From assembly GCF_036416795.1 (NCBI RefSeq), contig NZ_CP143867.1, positions 310,001 to 374,000 of the forward strand: 64,000 nucleotides of DNA. The letters run 5' to 3'. A program made the position numbers and the translations under genes. The notes under the pieces are model-generated. The model saw only the letters and a program-made list of their open reading frames with translations, did not search any database and was not told the origin of the DNA. Shown piece after piece: positions 26,302 to 36,376 of this stretch. The DNA is from Bacteroides sp. MSB163. Lineage in GTDB: Bacteria; Bacteroidota; Bacteroidia; Bacteroidales; Bacteroidaceae. The first letter of the stretch is position 1, and each line of letters begins with the position of its first letter.

Positions 26302-29300
26302 TCATTTATTCTTGTTCAACTTAATAAACTCACTCGGAGTAATTCCAAACTGCTTCATGAAACATGAGGTAAAATATGAAGTGGTAGAAAATCCTAAACT
26401 CTCAGCAACTTCATTGATCCGAAGATCACCTTTAGCCAACATTTCAGCAGCCTTCTTTAATCGGCATAAACGAATAAAGTCATTAGGCGCCAAAGAAGTG
26501 ATAGCTTTCACTTTTCTATAAAGTGTCGATACGCTCATATTCATATATTCAGCCAGGCTTTCAACCGACAAACAGGAATCAGACAAATTATTCATCACGT
26601 AATCATTCATCTTTCCAATAAATTTCTCATCTATATTGTTAGACGCAACACTTATGAGATGTGCATGAGGTGAGCGAACAAATGTAGAACGGATAAGCTC
26701 TCTGTTAGCTAAAAGATTTGAAACCTGAGCCAGTAAATGCTCTGTAGAGAACGGCTTCTCTATATAAGCATCAGCTTTCGATTCCAGTACATCAATATGG
26801 GCCTGTAAAGAAACTTTAGCTGTTAATACAATAATAGGAATATGACAATATTTTATATTTGTTTTGACAGACTTACACAATTCAATTCCATCCATCACCG
26901 GCATCATCAAATCACTAATAATCAGCGATACTACATGACTTTCCAAGATTTCCAATGCTTGTTTCCCATTATCGGCAACCAACACATTATATTGTGGGGT
27001 TAGTTCTTCACAAACAAACTGACGCAATTCTACTTCATCATCAACCACCAGTACATTATACATGCTCTTATGCATATAGTCTTTATTTCCTTCTACAGAA
27101 GAGGTTTCCTTATAAAAAGGAGAATGTCCCGGCTCTGCAACATCATGCTGTTCCAAGGGTAGATCAAGCACAAAGGAATTCATCTCAGTAATGGAATTAT
27201 CAAGATAAAAAGCGCCATTATGCATCTCGGCCAGTGATTTAGCTAAAGGCAACCCTAATCCGGAACCTTTTGCCGATACTCTTGCATCTTCTCCGAAATA
27301 CTGGAAAAAAGGTTTAAAGATGTCTGTTGTCACATCTTTAGGGATTCTTTCTCCATCATTGTTCACCCTAATCCGAACAATCGAATTGTCTTCTTTCTGT
27401 ATACTCACTAAAGATACCTCAACAATATGGTCACAGAATTTAATCGCATTGTTCAACATATTACTTAATATCTTTATTAAAGCCTCTTTATCAGCTATTA
27501 TTTCACATCCCTCATCAGGCATGGAAAAATGAAAATCAATGCATCTGGTTTGAGCTATCGGAGTAAAACGGCTATAAGTCTCTTCAAGTAGTTGTTTGAT
27601 ATCCAGTTTTACAAAACTCATCAAGAAGGTAGAAGATTCTATCTTTCTGAAATCAAGTAGCTGATTTACCAGATCGAGCAAACGCTGAGTATTCTTACTC
27701 ATGACAGCTATATTTTCATTCTCAGCAAGTTTCTTTTCTCCCGACTTTATTATACGGTTCAATGACCCCATTATCAATGTCAAAGGGGTTCTTATTTCAT
27801 GAGTAATATTTGTAAAGAAACTAATCTTAGCCTGAAGAATTTCCTTATACTTCTCGTTCTGTAACATTTCTATCTGGTGTCGTTCCTTCTCTTTGAGTTT
27901 TCTTTTGTATCTGATGAAAAACCAAGTAAATGTAGTAAAGATAATAAGAACATACAAGAAATACGCAAATGGCATACTCCAGAATGGAGGTTTTACAATG
28001 ATAACCAATGAAGAAGCTTCGCCAGTCCATGTTCCGCTTTCTCTTGAAGCTTGTACACGAAGAGTGTATCTCCCCTGTGGTAACTTTGTATAATACAATT
28101 TCTTAGGTCCTTGACTAACAATCCATTCATGATCTAACCCTTCAAGCTTATATCTATACCATACGTCCTGAGAAATAGAATAAGTAGGTATAGCAAAATC
28201 AATACTAAAAGTAGACTGATCATAACGCAATGTTATTTTATCTGTAAAAATAATCGATTGTTTCAAAGGAGAATCCGGTTGACAGGTCTCTATTTCTTTA
28301 TTAAATAACTGAAAACCTGTAAAGAATACTTTTAATGGTTCTGATGCCTTTATAAAATTCTCAGGCGAGAAAGCTATCATTCCTTTCAATGAGCCAAAAT
28401 AAATATTGCCTATTCGATCCTGATAGCCGGAATTATAATTAAATTGATCTATCGGCAATCCATTCAACGTTGTAAACCTGCTTAAAGCTTTCTGCTCAGG
28501 ATCATAATGCAATAAGCCATTCGAAGTAGTTACCCATAACATTCCTGTGGCATCCTCTATAATCTGATAAATAATTTGTCCGGAATAATCCAGTTTAGAT
28601 AAAGTCTGAGTAAATGTCCCATCTATCCTGTCATAAAGAAAAAGCCCGTTTCCTTCAGTACCAATCCATAAACGCTTCCGGGAATCTTCGAAGATAGTAG
28701 TGATATAGTTACTGATGAATGGCATTGTCTTAACTGTTATCTTCTCATGTATCCCATTATATTTGAATGTAAACAATCCTCTCCCCATTGTAACAACCCA
28801 TAAAGTATGATCTAAATCCTCATAAATGGAATGTACAAGTCCCCAATCCAGTTGCGGAACAATTTCAAATCTATTCTTTGACTCTACATAGCGGTATAAT
28901 CCTCCCATTGTACCAACCAATATTTCATTAAAAGAAGTCTTCCTGAAACAAACGATCCCATTAACCAATAATCCGGAACCAGTATTCTCACTACAGAAAT
29001 GATTGATTATATTTTGCGACTTCAAATCAAACAGGTAGATACCACTATCAAAAGTTCCAATCCATATCATATTTTTATCAACCAGCAAGCATTGTATATT
29101 TTTGGATATGGGACGTCCGTCCCATTTCAGATTAGTCAATGCCCTGAATACTTTTGTCTTGGTATCAAAATAGCATAACCCTCCATCTTCAGTTCCTACC
29201 CATAAATTTCCTTCCACATCCGGATGAATTTCACGAATAACATTTGCCTTTATACTTCCTTTTTCATCTTTCGGCAAATACTTATCAAACAATGTATTAT

Positions 29301-30306
29301 TACTCGACAAGTAATTCACACCACCAAAAAAAGTCCCTACCCAAATACCTTCTTCACGGTCTTTCAACAACATATGAACAGCATTATCAGAAAGCGAATA
29401 AGCATCATTATACGACTTCTGTAAATGATCAATAAATCCCAAATCCAATTGATAGATATGAATACCTGACTCTGTACCAAACCAGAATTCATCTTTATTC
29501 CGCTGAATAGCCGTATGGATATAAATAGGATTATTCTGAGAATCATTGCAAAACAAGACTTTAACTTCACCATTGTTAGGGGAAAAACGCCTGGCCCCAA
29601 TACGATCTGTAGTCACAACCAAGTCTCCATTACTACATTCCAGAATCCGATAAAGTAGAATATGTTTTGTTTTCTCTTCTTTTGTCAATATAGGATAAGA
29701 CGAAAACTCCATGCGTTGAGGGTTAAACAAATAGATATTACCATCCAGACCTAATACCCATACACTACCGGACTGAGTCACTGTTATCCCTGTAGGCACA
29801 AAGAAATCAGATGCAGGAAAAAACTTATGATTTCCATTTTTTACATCCAAGCAGTATATGCCCTTAGAATTTATAACCCAAAGATTTCCCTGCTTGTCAA
29901 AAACTAAATTATCTATTAAACCTTCAATTGTCAGGTCAACACTGACAAACGGAGCAAAAGTATCCTTCTCCGGATTGTAAGTACATAAACCATCTGAAGT
30001 CCCTAACCAGAGAGAACCATCCGGTGCTTCCGCCAGAGCAAGAACTGTATTGTTGGGAAGAGAATTGGGCTGTTCCGGATCGGCCACATAGTTCTTAAAC
30101 TTTGTACCATCGAACCGGTTCAGACCAACTTTCGTACCAAACCACAAGAAACCTCTACGATCTTGAACTGCACAGAAAACAGTTTGCTGAGAAAGCCCAT
30201 TCTCTTTGTCATATCGCTTAAAATAATAGTTTTCGGCAAAAAGGTTAGTTACTACCAAAGAGAGAAAAATTAGTAATAACGCTATTTCTTTTTTCTTTAT
30301 GAGCAT
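26302..30306 (-). CDS. Hybrid two-component system sensor-regulator (HTCS)
   Basis: This 1334-residue protein has a signal peptide (1-24), about fourteen periplasmic propeller repeats with WFGT/WVGT strands (30-650), a Y_Y_Y domain (about 690-775) and a membrane helix (about 780-798). A HisKA domain follows with His836 in FFTNITHEIRTPL, then an HATPase with GSGLGLPLAKSLA, a receiver with phospho-acceptor Asp1132 (SDLMMPVMDG) and Lys1184, and an AraC-type HTH (about 1225-1330). It senses an oligosaccharide in the periplasm and activates the adjacent locus. All catalytic residues appear intact. It lies downstream of the susCD genes on the same strand. Confidence 0.96.
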   Translation of the reverse strand: MLIKKKEIALLLIFLSLVVTNLFAENYYFKRYDKENGLSQQTVFCAVQDRRGFLWFGTKVGLNRFDGTKFKNYVADPEQPNSLPNNTVLALAEAPDGSLWLGTSDGLCTYNPEKDTFAPFVSVDLTIEGLIDNLVFDKQGNLWVINSKGIYCLDVKNGNHKFFPASDFFVPTGITVTQSGSVWVLGLDGNIYLFNPQRMEFSSYPILTKEEKTKHILLYRILECSNGDLVVTTDRIGARRFSPNNGEVKVLFCNDSQNNPIYIHTAIQRNKDEFWFGTESGIHIYQLDLGFIDHLQKSYNDAYSLSDNAVHMLLKDREEGIWVGTFFGGVNYLSSNNTLFDKYLPKDEKGSIKANVIREIHPDVEGNLWVGTEDGGLCYFDTKTKVFRALTNLKWDGRPISKNIQCLLVDKNMIWIGTFDSGIYLFDLKSQNIINHFCSENTGSGLLVNGIVCFRKTSFNEILVGTMGGLYRYVESKNRFEIVPQLDWGLVHSIYEDLDHTLWVVTMGRGLFTFKYNGIHEKITVKTMPFISNYITTIFEDSRKRLWIGTEGNGLFLYDRIDGTFTQTLSKLDYSGQIIYQIIEDATGMLWVTTSNGLLHYDPEQKALSRFTTLNGLPIDQFNYNSGYQDRIGNIYFGSLKGMIAFSPENFIKASEPLKVFFTGFQLFNKEIETCQPDSPLKQSIIFTDKITLRYDQSTFSIDFAIPTYSISQDVWYRYKLEGLDHEWIVSQGPKKLYYTKLPQGRYTLRVQASRESGTWTGEASSLVIIVKPPFWSMPFAYFLYVLIIFTTFTWFFIRYKRKLKEKERHQIEMLQNEKYKEILQAKISFFTNITHEIRTPLTLIMGSLNRIIKSGEKKLAENENIAVMSKNTQRLLDLVNQLLDFRKIESSTFLMSFVKLDIKQLLEETYSRFTPIAQTRCIDFHFSMPDEGCEIIADKEALIKILSNMLNNAIKFCDHIVEVSLVSIQKEDNSIVRIRVNNDGERIPKDVTTDIFKPFFQYFGEDARVSAKGSGLGLPLAKSLAEMHNGAFYLDNSITEMNSFVLDLPLEQHDVAEPGHSPFYKETSSVEGNKDYMHKSMYNVLVVDDEVELRQFVCEELTPQYNVLVADNGKQALEILESHVVSLIISDLMMPVMDGIELCKSVKTNIKYCHIPIIVLTAKVSLQAHIDVLESKADAYIEKPFSTEHLLAQVSNLLANRELIRSTFVRSPHAHLISVASNNIDEKFIGKMNDYVMNNLSDSCLSVESLAEYMNMSVSTLYRKVKAITSLAPNDFIRLCRLKKAAEMLAKGDLRINEVAESLGFSTTSYFTSCFMKQFGITPSEFIKLNKNK

Positions 30307-30414
30307 AACTATACAATATGATTCATTGAAAGTGATCTACAAATATAATAAAAACAGGCTACTCCCCCAGCAACAGATGGTTCTTTTCCGATCATATATC
30401 AAACCAAAGCCATT

Positions 30415-32805
30415 CTATCTATGGAGAGGCTTTCCACCTACTCCATAGATTGTCAATCTACTGCGAAGTTCAGGTAAACTCATATCAATCTGAGATAGAT
30501 CTTTTTTTCCGAAAGCTTCTTCCAGATTAACAATCGGCTCAATGTTCGCAATGCTTGCCCATGGAAGCCACAAGGATACAGACCTGAAAGCCAAATCAGC
30601 AACATTAGTTGCTTCCGGCATAAATGCACGATACTTATAATTCATTCTACCGTCAAAGTCTGTATTCAGTTTCGTATTATTCTGTAAGAATTTTGCCATA
30701 TATAAATAGAGTTCATTTCCGGTTTTGATATACAATTTATACATTTCATAAAACACATAAGCTATAAAATTATCAGCACCCGAATGTCCTGTAGCAATAA
30801 TAGAAAACCCTGTAATACCTCCTTTAACAAAAGGATTCTTTTTGGTATCCATTGCATCTCGGTTAGGAATGGCAAAATCATAACAATACGTCCAGCTCAT
30901 AGCACAGTTTGCAGCATGTTCTGCCGCTTTCAGATATTTCAGATCCCCTGTCAGTTCATGTATAGCATTGAATCCGTAGAGAGCAAATATGGCTGCCTCT
31001 TTATCAACAGTATTAGGATTGTCCGGAGTTCCACCTACATATTTCCCTAATTTCAAATACAGTTCATTGTAAGAGAAATCAGCAGCTTTGATTGCAGCTT
31101 CTTTATATTTAGTCTCTCCGGTATGTTCAAACATCTTCACCAGGAATCTAATAGCCACCGGAGTATTCAATTTAGAAGTCCCATGAGTATTCCTATCCCC
31201 TCCTGTCTCAACATCACCATTCGTCTTATATGCTCTATAAAAAGAACCGTCTTCATTTTGTTTCTTCACCAAATTAGAAGCAACCCTTTTAAGAGCTTGA
31301 TTCCACGCTTCCTGAGGTTCATTGTGAGCTACAGAAATACGATAGGCATCCAGTAATCCCTCCATACCATCTACAAAACATCGAAGAAAACTTGGATATT
31401 CCCGCCTTTGTCCAGCTGTGGCATTATCAGCAGGATCCCACCATACAGTGGGGAAATAAGTTTTCATGATGGCATCAGAAACCCAGAAATCAACCATTGA
31501 TTTACCTTTCCTCTTATTCTCTGAATCATGATGATCCAGACCATAACGATACATGTGATATCCAACGGCTATTTGTTGTCCCACAAAACCCATTTGAAAA
31601 GATATCCCTTCAGTGTTTGTACCATCAGGTAAATCAAGTGACCATGGTAAACCTGCCGCTTTTATGTTTCCCTTTCCAAACATCCGATATTCAGCTTTAA
31701 AAAGTTCTATATTCTGCCGGTAGATTTCATCCATATTCATATCCACGATTGTCGGTTCTTCCGTTTTATAGCCCATGCCAAACGCATACATCATAGCTTC
31801 ATTATAATTATCCTTTTTATCAGGAATCAAGGCTACAGAATAGCTATGTATATTACCCTCTTTCACCGAATGGTATCTTTTGGACCATATAGTCTTTGCA
31901 TCCCTTTTTCTTCCGGCAGCTTCATATGTTCTAGGCCCTTCTGCACACGGATAATGAAAATCCACCGACAATGAAGGATATATAGAGTAACCTATTGAAC
32001 CATATTGTAACGCATCATTCACCTCATAGAATGTTCCACCACCAGGATTTTGTCCGACATCTATCCTGGGATTATAATGCATGAGGGTTAAAGTAGCTCC
32101 TGTTACCTTTTCCCGAAGCATAGCCAGCGGCAGTCCCGTACGCGTTTCTTTTACATACATCCGGTCAGTATTCAGGTCAGCAGCAATCGCATCCTCTCTT
32201 ACTTCAGAGGTATTTCTATATAAAACAGAAGGAATAAAATACTCGAAATCATTGTTATCAGACGAACGAAGCCCGGTTTGAAATGAAATTGTACTGGCAA
32301 ATCCGACATCCTCTGCCTGCGCTTCTTTCACCTTCACATCTCTATATATCCCAAATACCCCATCCTTTAATAAAGTATACTTATCTTCTACAATAAATAC
32401 AGACCCTTTTTCCGTGTGGACACTGGCTGTAGCACAAAAGCCATATTTCTTTCTTATGACCTGATGATAAGGTTGCTTATAATCTGTTTCGATATATTCC
32501 CCCGTTGGTAAAGTATCACTTCCCCGGACAGTGATCCATGCAGGCAGTTCTTGGCTTCCCACTATCTCTTTACCATTCTGTAAAAATACAGCAAAACCTT
32601 CATCCCCTTCTCTTAGTATAAGGAAATAATCACCATTTTTAATGATTTTCTCTGTATCACTTTCTTCTATACATTCCTGAGAAATAGTTTTCAAATCACT
32701 TTTCCCGATCATGGCATGATAATGGCAGGATATGCCCAATAGACAAAATCCTGATATCATCAGTATCCGGAATACAACCTTTCTTATTCTTCTATCTTTT
32801 TCCAT
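30415..32805 (-). CDS. Large secreted lipoprotein, paralogue of the next gene; family not assigned
   Basis: This 796-residue protein starts at ATG 32805, which has an AGGAG Shine-Dalgarno 3 nt upstream. A frame opening at 32994 would lie inside the preceding gene. The signal ends in a lipobox (CLLGISC). The C-terminal half reads like an alpha/alpha-barrel, with repeating helix pairs, SFQMGFVGQQI, TVWWDPADN and ATGHSGAD. These three blocks are shared with the neighbouring 758-residue protein at similar positions. The N-terminal half is strand-rich. A carbohydrate-active role is inferred from context; no catalytic residues can be assigned, and I do not recognise a GH or PL family with confidence. 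Confidence 0.8.
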   Translation of the reverse strand: MEKDRRIRKVVFRILMISGFCLLGISCHYHAMIGKSDLKTISQECIEESDTEKIIKNGDYFLILREGDEGFAVFLQNGKEIVGSQELPAWITVRGSDTLPTGEYIETDYKQPYHQVIRKKYGFCATASVHTEKGSVFIVEDKYTLLKDGVFGIYRDVKVKEAQAEDVGFASTISFQTGLRSSDNNDFEYFIPSVLYRNTSEVREDAIAADLNTDRMYVKETRTGLPLAMLREKVTGATLTLMHYNPRIDVGQNPGGGTFYEVNDALQYGSIGYSIYPSLSVDFHYPCAEGPRTYEAAGRKRDAKTIWSKRYHSVKEGNIHSYSVALIPDKKDNYNEAMMYAFGMGYKTEEPTIVDMNMDEIYRQNIELFKAEYRMFGKGNIKAAGLPWSLDLPDGTNTEGISFQMGFVGQQIAVGYHMYRYGLDHHDSENKRKGKSMVDFWVSDAIMKTYFPTVWWDPADNATAGQRREYPSFLRCFVDGMEGLLDAYRISVAHNEPQEAWNQALKRVASNLVKKQNEDGSFYRAYKTNGDVETGGDRNTHGTSKLNTPVAIRFLVKMFEHTGETKYKEAAIKAADFSYNELYLKLGKYVGGTPDNPNTVDKEAAIFALYGFNAIHELTGDLKYLKAAEHAANCAMSWTYCYDFAIPNRDAMDTKKNPFVKGGITGFSIIATGHSGADNFIAYVFYEMYKLYIKTGNELYLYMAKFLQNNTKLNTDFDGRMNYKYRAFMPEATNVADLAFRSVSLWLPWASIANIEPIVNLEEAFGKKDLSQIDMSLPELRSRLTIYGVGGKPLHR

Positions 32806-32816
32806 AAGCTCCTGAA

Positions 32817-35093
32817 TTAATATATTATTCCCTGATGTGCAGCATATACCGCATCTTTCTGTCTCAATGTAGATAAAGATTCTGTTCCTATACGTTCTAT
32901 ATCCATATCTCCATAAGCATCCCGTATCTTGAACAATGGATCTAAAGCAGATGCAGTAACCCAGGGTAGCCACAAATTTACTCCATCTCCCCAACGGGTG
33001 ACCAATCTTAAGGCTTCCGTCTGCAATCCTCGATAAGCATACCCCAACGTACCATCATAATCCATAGTCTGTTTCGTATTTTTCTCCAATAACCGGGCAA
33101 TATGCAGGAAATACTCATCGCCTGTCAAAACATAGAGTCTCAGGTATTCAAAAGAATTATATGAAAGCCCACAATCTGCTCCGGAATGTCCGGTGGAAAT
33201 GATTGTAATTCCAACAGTAGTCTTTTTGCTATCCCAAGCCATGAGGTTATTTCCTCCAGCCGCCGGAATATTCCAGGCATACATATAGGTTACAGTGTAA
33301 TAAGCCGCTTGGGATGCTCCTTCAAGCCATTTTTTATCTTTGGTTAAATCGTACAAACAAAGGAAAGCCTCAATAATCTTTTGCCCGGACTCACGGTCTT
33401 TTACATACGGATTATCAATTACACTTCCCACATATTTATAGGGTTCATGAATCTCGCGATAGCAAAATTCTCCGGCTTTAACAGCAGCTGTCTTATAGCA
33501 TTCTTCCTTAGTAACTATATACATGTAAGTAAGAAAACGGATCAGATTGGAAGTAAGTAGTTTACCCGAATCTATAGAAGTCCCGCCATTGTCAAAAGCT
33601 TTGTCCCAGCTACCATCGGCATGTTGTCGGCTCACCATCCAGTCAGCTGACCGCCGGCAATAATCCAACCAATTAGTTTTACTTCCGGGAAAATGTTTTT
33701 CAGCATGCGACCATGCTAAAATCATAGCCTCCAATCCACCTTGCATATTACGTAAGTCATTATGATTACGAAAGAAATTCCAAGGAGATATATCCCACCA
33801 TATCCGTGGCATCCCATTAGGTGCCGAACTGTTCTCCGCCCAGAAATCAAGTATCTGCTCTCCCTTATCCGTATAGATGGAATTATTGGTTTCCAAGCCT
33901 TTCCGGTAAAGATAATATGCGCAAGGAATCTGCATCCCCACAAATCCCATAGAATAGGAAATCTCATTCACTTCCCCACTTGGAAGATGTACGGAGAAAG
34001 GAAAACCGGGGGCATCATTATCTTTCAGCCAATAATGATCTAAAACCTCCAGGCCGTAATTCATTACATCTTCGTTATCCACCTCCAATACTTCAGGATT
34101 GTACAGATTGAACGTCGCTTTCCAGTGTTCCTCAAGCGCTTTTGGAAAAGCTACTTCTTTCTTAAATTGCAATTCCAGCATATAGGCATGTTCTACACCA
34201 ACCCGTACAGGATGACTCCGACGCGCCCACCGTCTTTCACGAGTTCCACCTCCGTCTGCATAAGTATGCTCACCTTCAGAACCAGGAAAGCAATATACTA
34301 ATGCAGGACTTTGGCTTGCCAAATAAAAACCCAATGAGCCGAAATGCATATCCGCATTTACCAGATGATCCATTCCCACCTCTTCCTTAAAAGTAACCGG
34401 ATTGAGATTATAGTCTGCCAAAGCAACAGATACCTCCGAACTTTTATTTCTGAACATGGCCAGAGGTAATCCCATACGTTCCTCACGAGCTAGTATCCAA
34501 TCATGAGTAAAATCTGCGCCTATGGAGGATTCACTTAAATTAGATTCATCTTTATATATGAGAGAAGGTATGAAATATTCGCATCCGGTAATAGCTTGCT
34601 GTACTTCATTCCGTACCATAAAGTAAGAGTTAAACGCATGATCCTTACCGGAAGCTTTCATGACATCTACTACTCTCGACAAGCGTAATTTATCTTCATT
34701 CTCCGCCACCGTATATACATCTGTCACTTCAAAATCAGAACCGGAGTCCGTGATTATCCTGGCTTTACAAACCAATCGATCATTTTGTTTTTCTGCTTCC
34801 TGATACGCTGCCCTGTACCATTTAGACGACTGTACACCTACTGGGAATACCTCTAAACACACAATCGCTTCATCGACAGGTATATATTTCTGCCCCCATC
34901 CTGCTATTGTTACTGTATAACCCGTATTCTCTTTCCAGGCGAGCATAAGTTCCGGATTACCGGAACCTATACTAATATTTTCATTATGAACCGGGCCTGG
35001 AGGCTCCTCTGTTAAATCATCATTATCTGAACATCCTGCATTCAGCATCAGGCAAAAAACAACTGCTATAATTTTCATTATTTTATTGTCCAT
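32817..35093 (-). CDS. Large secreted lipoprotein, paralogue of the preceding entry; family not assigned
   Basis: This 758-residue protein has a lipoprotein signal (CLMLNAGCSDN). It shares ISYSMGFVGMQI, RIWWDISPWN, STGHSGADC and NLWLPWVTA with its neighbour, so the two arose by duplication and have diverged widely. The layout is a strand-rich N-terminal half and a helical, barrel-like C-terminal half. It is probably a surface glycoside-active or glycan-binding enzyme of the locus, but this is inferred from context only. It starts 3 bp after the DUF3823 gene ends, and the next gene starts 11 bp after its stop. Confidence 0.8.
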   Translation of the reverse strand: MDNKIMKIIAVVFCLMLNAGCSDNDDLTEEPPGPVHNENISIGSGNPELMLAWKENTGYTVTIAGWGQKYIPVDEAIVCLEVFPVGVQSSKWYRAAYQEAEKQNDRLVCKARIITDSGSDFEVTDVYTVAENEDKLRLSRVVDVMKASGKDHAFNSYFMVRNEVQQAITGCEYFIPSLIYKDESNLSESSIGADFTHDWILAREERMGLPLAMFRNKSSEVSVALADYNLNPVTFKEEVGMDHLVNADMHFGSLGFYLASQSPALVYCFPGSEGEHTYADGGGTRERRWARRSHPVRVGVEHAYMLELQFKKEVAFPKALEEHWKATFNLYNPEVLEVDNEDVMNYGLEVLDHYWLKDNDAPGFPFSVHLPSGEVNEISYSMGFVGMQIPCAYYLYRKGLETNNSIYTDKGEQILDFWAENSSAPNGMPRIWWDISPWNFFRNHNDLRNMQGGLEAMILAWSHAEKHFPGSKTNWLDYCRRSADWMVSRQHADGSWDKAFDNGGTSIDSGKLLTSNLIRFLTYMYIVTKEECYKTAAVKAGEFCYREIHEPYKYVGSVIDNPYVKDRESGQKIIEAFLCLYDLTKDKKWLEGASQAAYYTVTYMYAWNIPAAGGNNLMAWDSKKTTVGITIISTGHSGADCGLSYNSFEYLRLYVLTGDEYFLHIARLLEKNTKQTMDYDGTLGYAYRGLQTEALRLVTRWGDGVNLWLPWVTASALDPLFKIRDAYGDMDIERIGTESLSTLRQKDAVYAAHQGIIY

Positions 35094-35096
35094 ATT

Positions 35097-36353
35097 CTAA
35101 ATTGCATAGATAGTAAATGCTGTAAATGATAATGCATTCGTTTCTCCACCCGGGAAATTGACTACATATCCCATACTAACTTCCGTTTCTTGTTCCAAAG
35201 TTATATTAAGTGGCATGGAAACACGACTTGCAGGATCTCCACAATCACTCTGGGCTATAATACTCGGACTTTTCCATTCAATTCCTTTACCTTTTGCTAC
35301 AACAAAGAAAGCACGGTCTTTTCCACCTTCATTTTCAATATCCCACCAATTGAAACCACGGGTAGCTATAAACAGGTATTTTCCTGCAGGCAAAGTGAAT
35401 GTCTGATAAACAGCTCCCTGTAAGGCAGTAGGATTCCCCCAGTTCTCAGCACACATAAACAAGCGGTCACTCCAACCGTCATACATTGTATACTGTACGG
35501 CTGCGTTAGATGTTAACCAGTCTGAAAGGATGCCACGGCGAGAATCCGGGAAATAGGAAACAACATTAAACGGCTGTTTATAATTCTTTAGATATTGATT
35601 CGTAATATCATCAAACTCTTCCGGAATCCCAGTAATTTCTTTCGTTTCTGAGAAAAGATAATAATCAGGAATATTCTCCAACTCAAGTGCCACACGATAA
35701 AAAGCATTGTCCCTGTAATTCTCTTTATAGCCGGTACGATATTTTATCGCATCTATAGACACCGTCAGTTCTCCGTCACCGCTAAAATTAGCATCCACTT
35801 CCTGTTCGGCAACAACCGGACTTTTACTGTTTACAAAGTGGTTAATACCTAAATAAATACGAGCTTTCACTATACGTGGAGCAGGCTTACTCGTTCCGGA
35901 AACTTTCTTTACCTTAAACTTGGCAACAATGTTAATGCCTTCCAATTTTGCATCCAAATCAGATATCTCATAATAAGGTGTGATGTGAAAATCCTGACGT
36001 ACATCCTTTTTCAGATCATAATAAATAGAATCATATCCTACTGTCCCAGCTGGAAACTCATTTATTTCAAACGGATACTTTACATTCCCTAAAGTTAGTT
36101 TATATTCTCCGGAATGTAGCAATTGCTGGTATGAACCATCAGCCAAAGTGTGCATTTTCGTTCCCCAGTCTACCTTACCAAACCCTTCCTGGAAAAAGAG
36201 AAATATATCACGCGCATCATTACCATCACATAGAAATGGTTTATCATTATAGAGTAATTGCCCAGAGAAAGTTACGCTCGGCGCATCATAATTATCATAC
36301 TCACAAGCAGTAAACAATATCGTAGCTAATAATAATATAATAATCTTCTTCAT
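35097..36353 (-). CDS. DUF3823-type surface glycan-binding lipoprotein
   Basis: This 418-residue protein starts at ATG 36353, giving a lipobox in LATILFTACEYDNYD. The DUF3823 start (YDAPSVTFSGQLLYN) is followed by Ig-like strands to about 250. A C-terminal domain (about 270-418, ILSDWLTSNAAVQYTMYDG, YQTFTLPAGKYLFIATRG) resembles DUF5013. Such proteins follow SusD and act as surface glycan-binding proteins. It sits 17 bp downstream of susD. Confidence 0.8.
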   Translation of the reverse strand: MKKIIILLLATILFTACEYDNYDAPSVTFSGQLLYNDKPFLCDGNDARDIFLFFQEGFGKVDWGTKMHTLADGSYQQLLHSGEYKLTLGNVKYPFEINEFPAGTVGYDSIYYDLKKDVRQDFHITPYYEISDLDAKLEGINIVAKFKVKKVSGTSKPAPRIVKARIYLGINHFVNSKSPVVAEQEVDANFSGDGELTVSIDAIKYRTGYKENYRDNAFYRVALELENIPDYYLFSETKEITGIPEEFDDITNQYLKNYKQPFNVVSYFPDSRRGILSDWLTSNAAVQYTMYDGWSDRLFMCAENWGNPTALQGAVYQTFTLPAGKYLFIATRGFNWWDIENEGGKDRAFFVVAKGKGIEWKSPSIIAQSDCGDPASRVSMPLNITLEQETEVSMGYVVNFPGGETNALSFTAFTIYAI

Positions 36354-36376
36354 AATCAATTTACTATTAATAGGTT

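Noticed and set aside
32806..32994. N-terminal extension of the 796-residue lipoprotein gene
   Set aside because: The extension overlaps the end of the preceding gene, is rich in Cys, Arg and Tyr, and would bury the signal peptide; an AGGAG site precedes the internal ATG.
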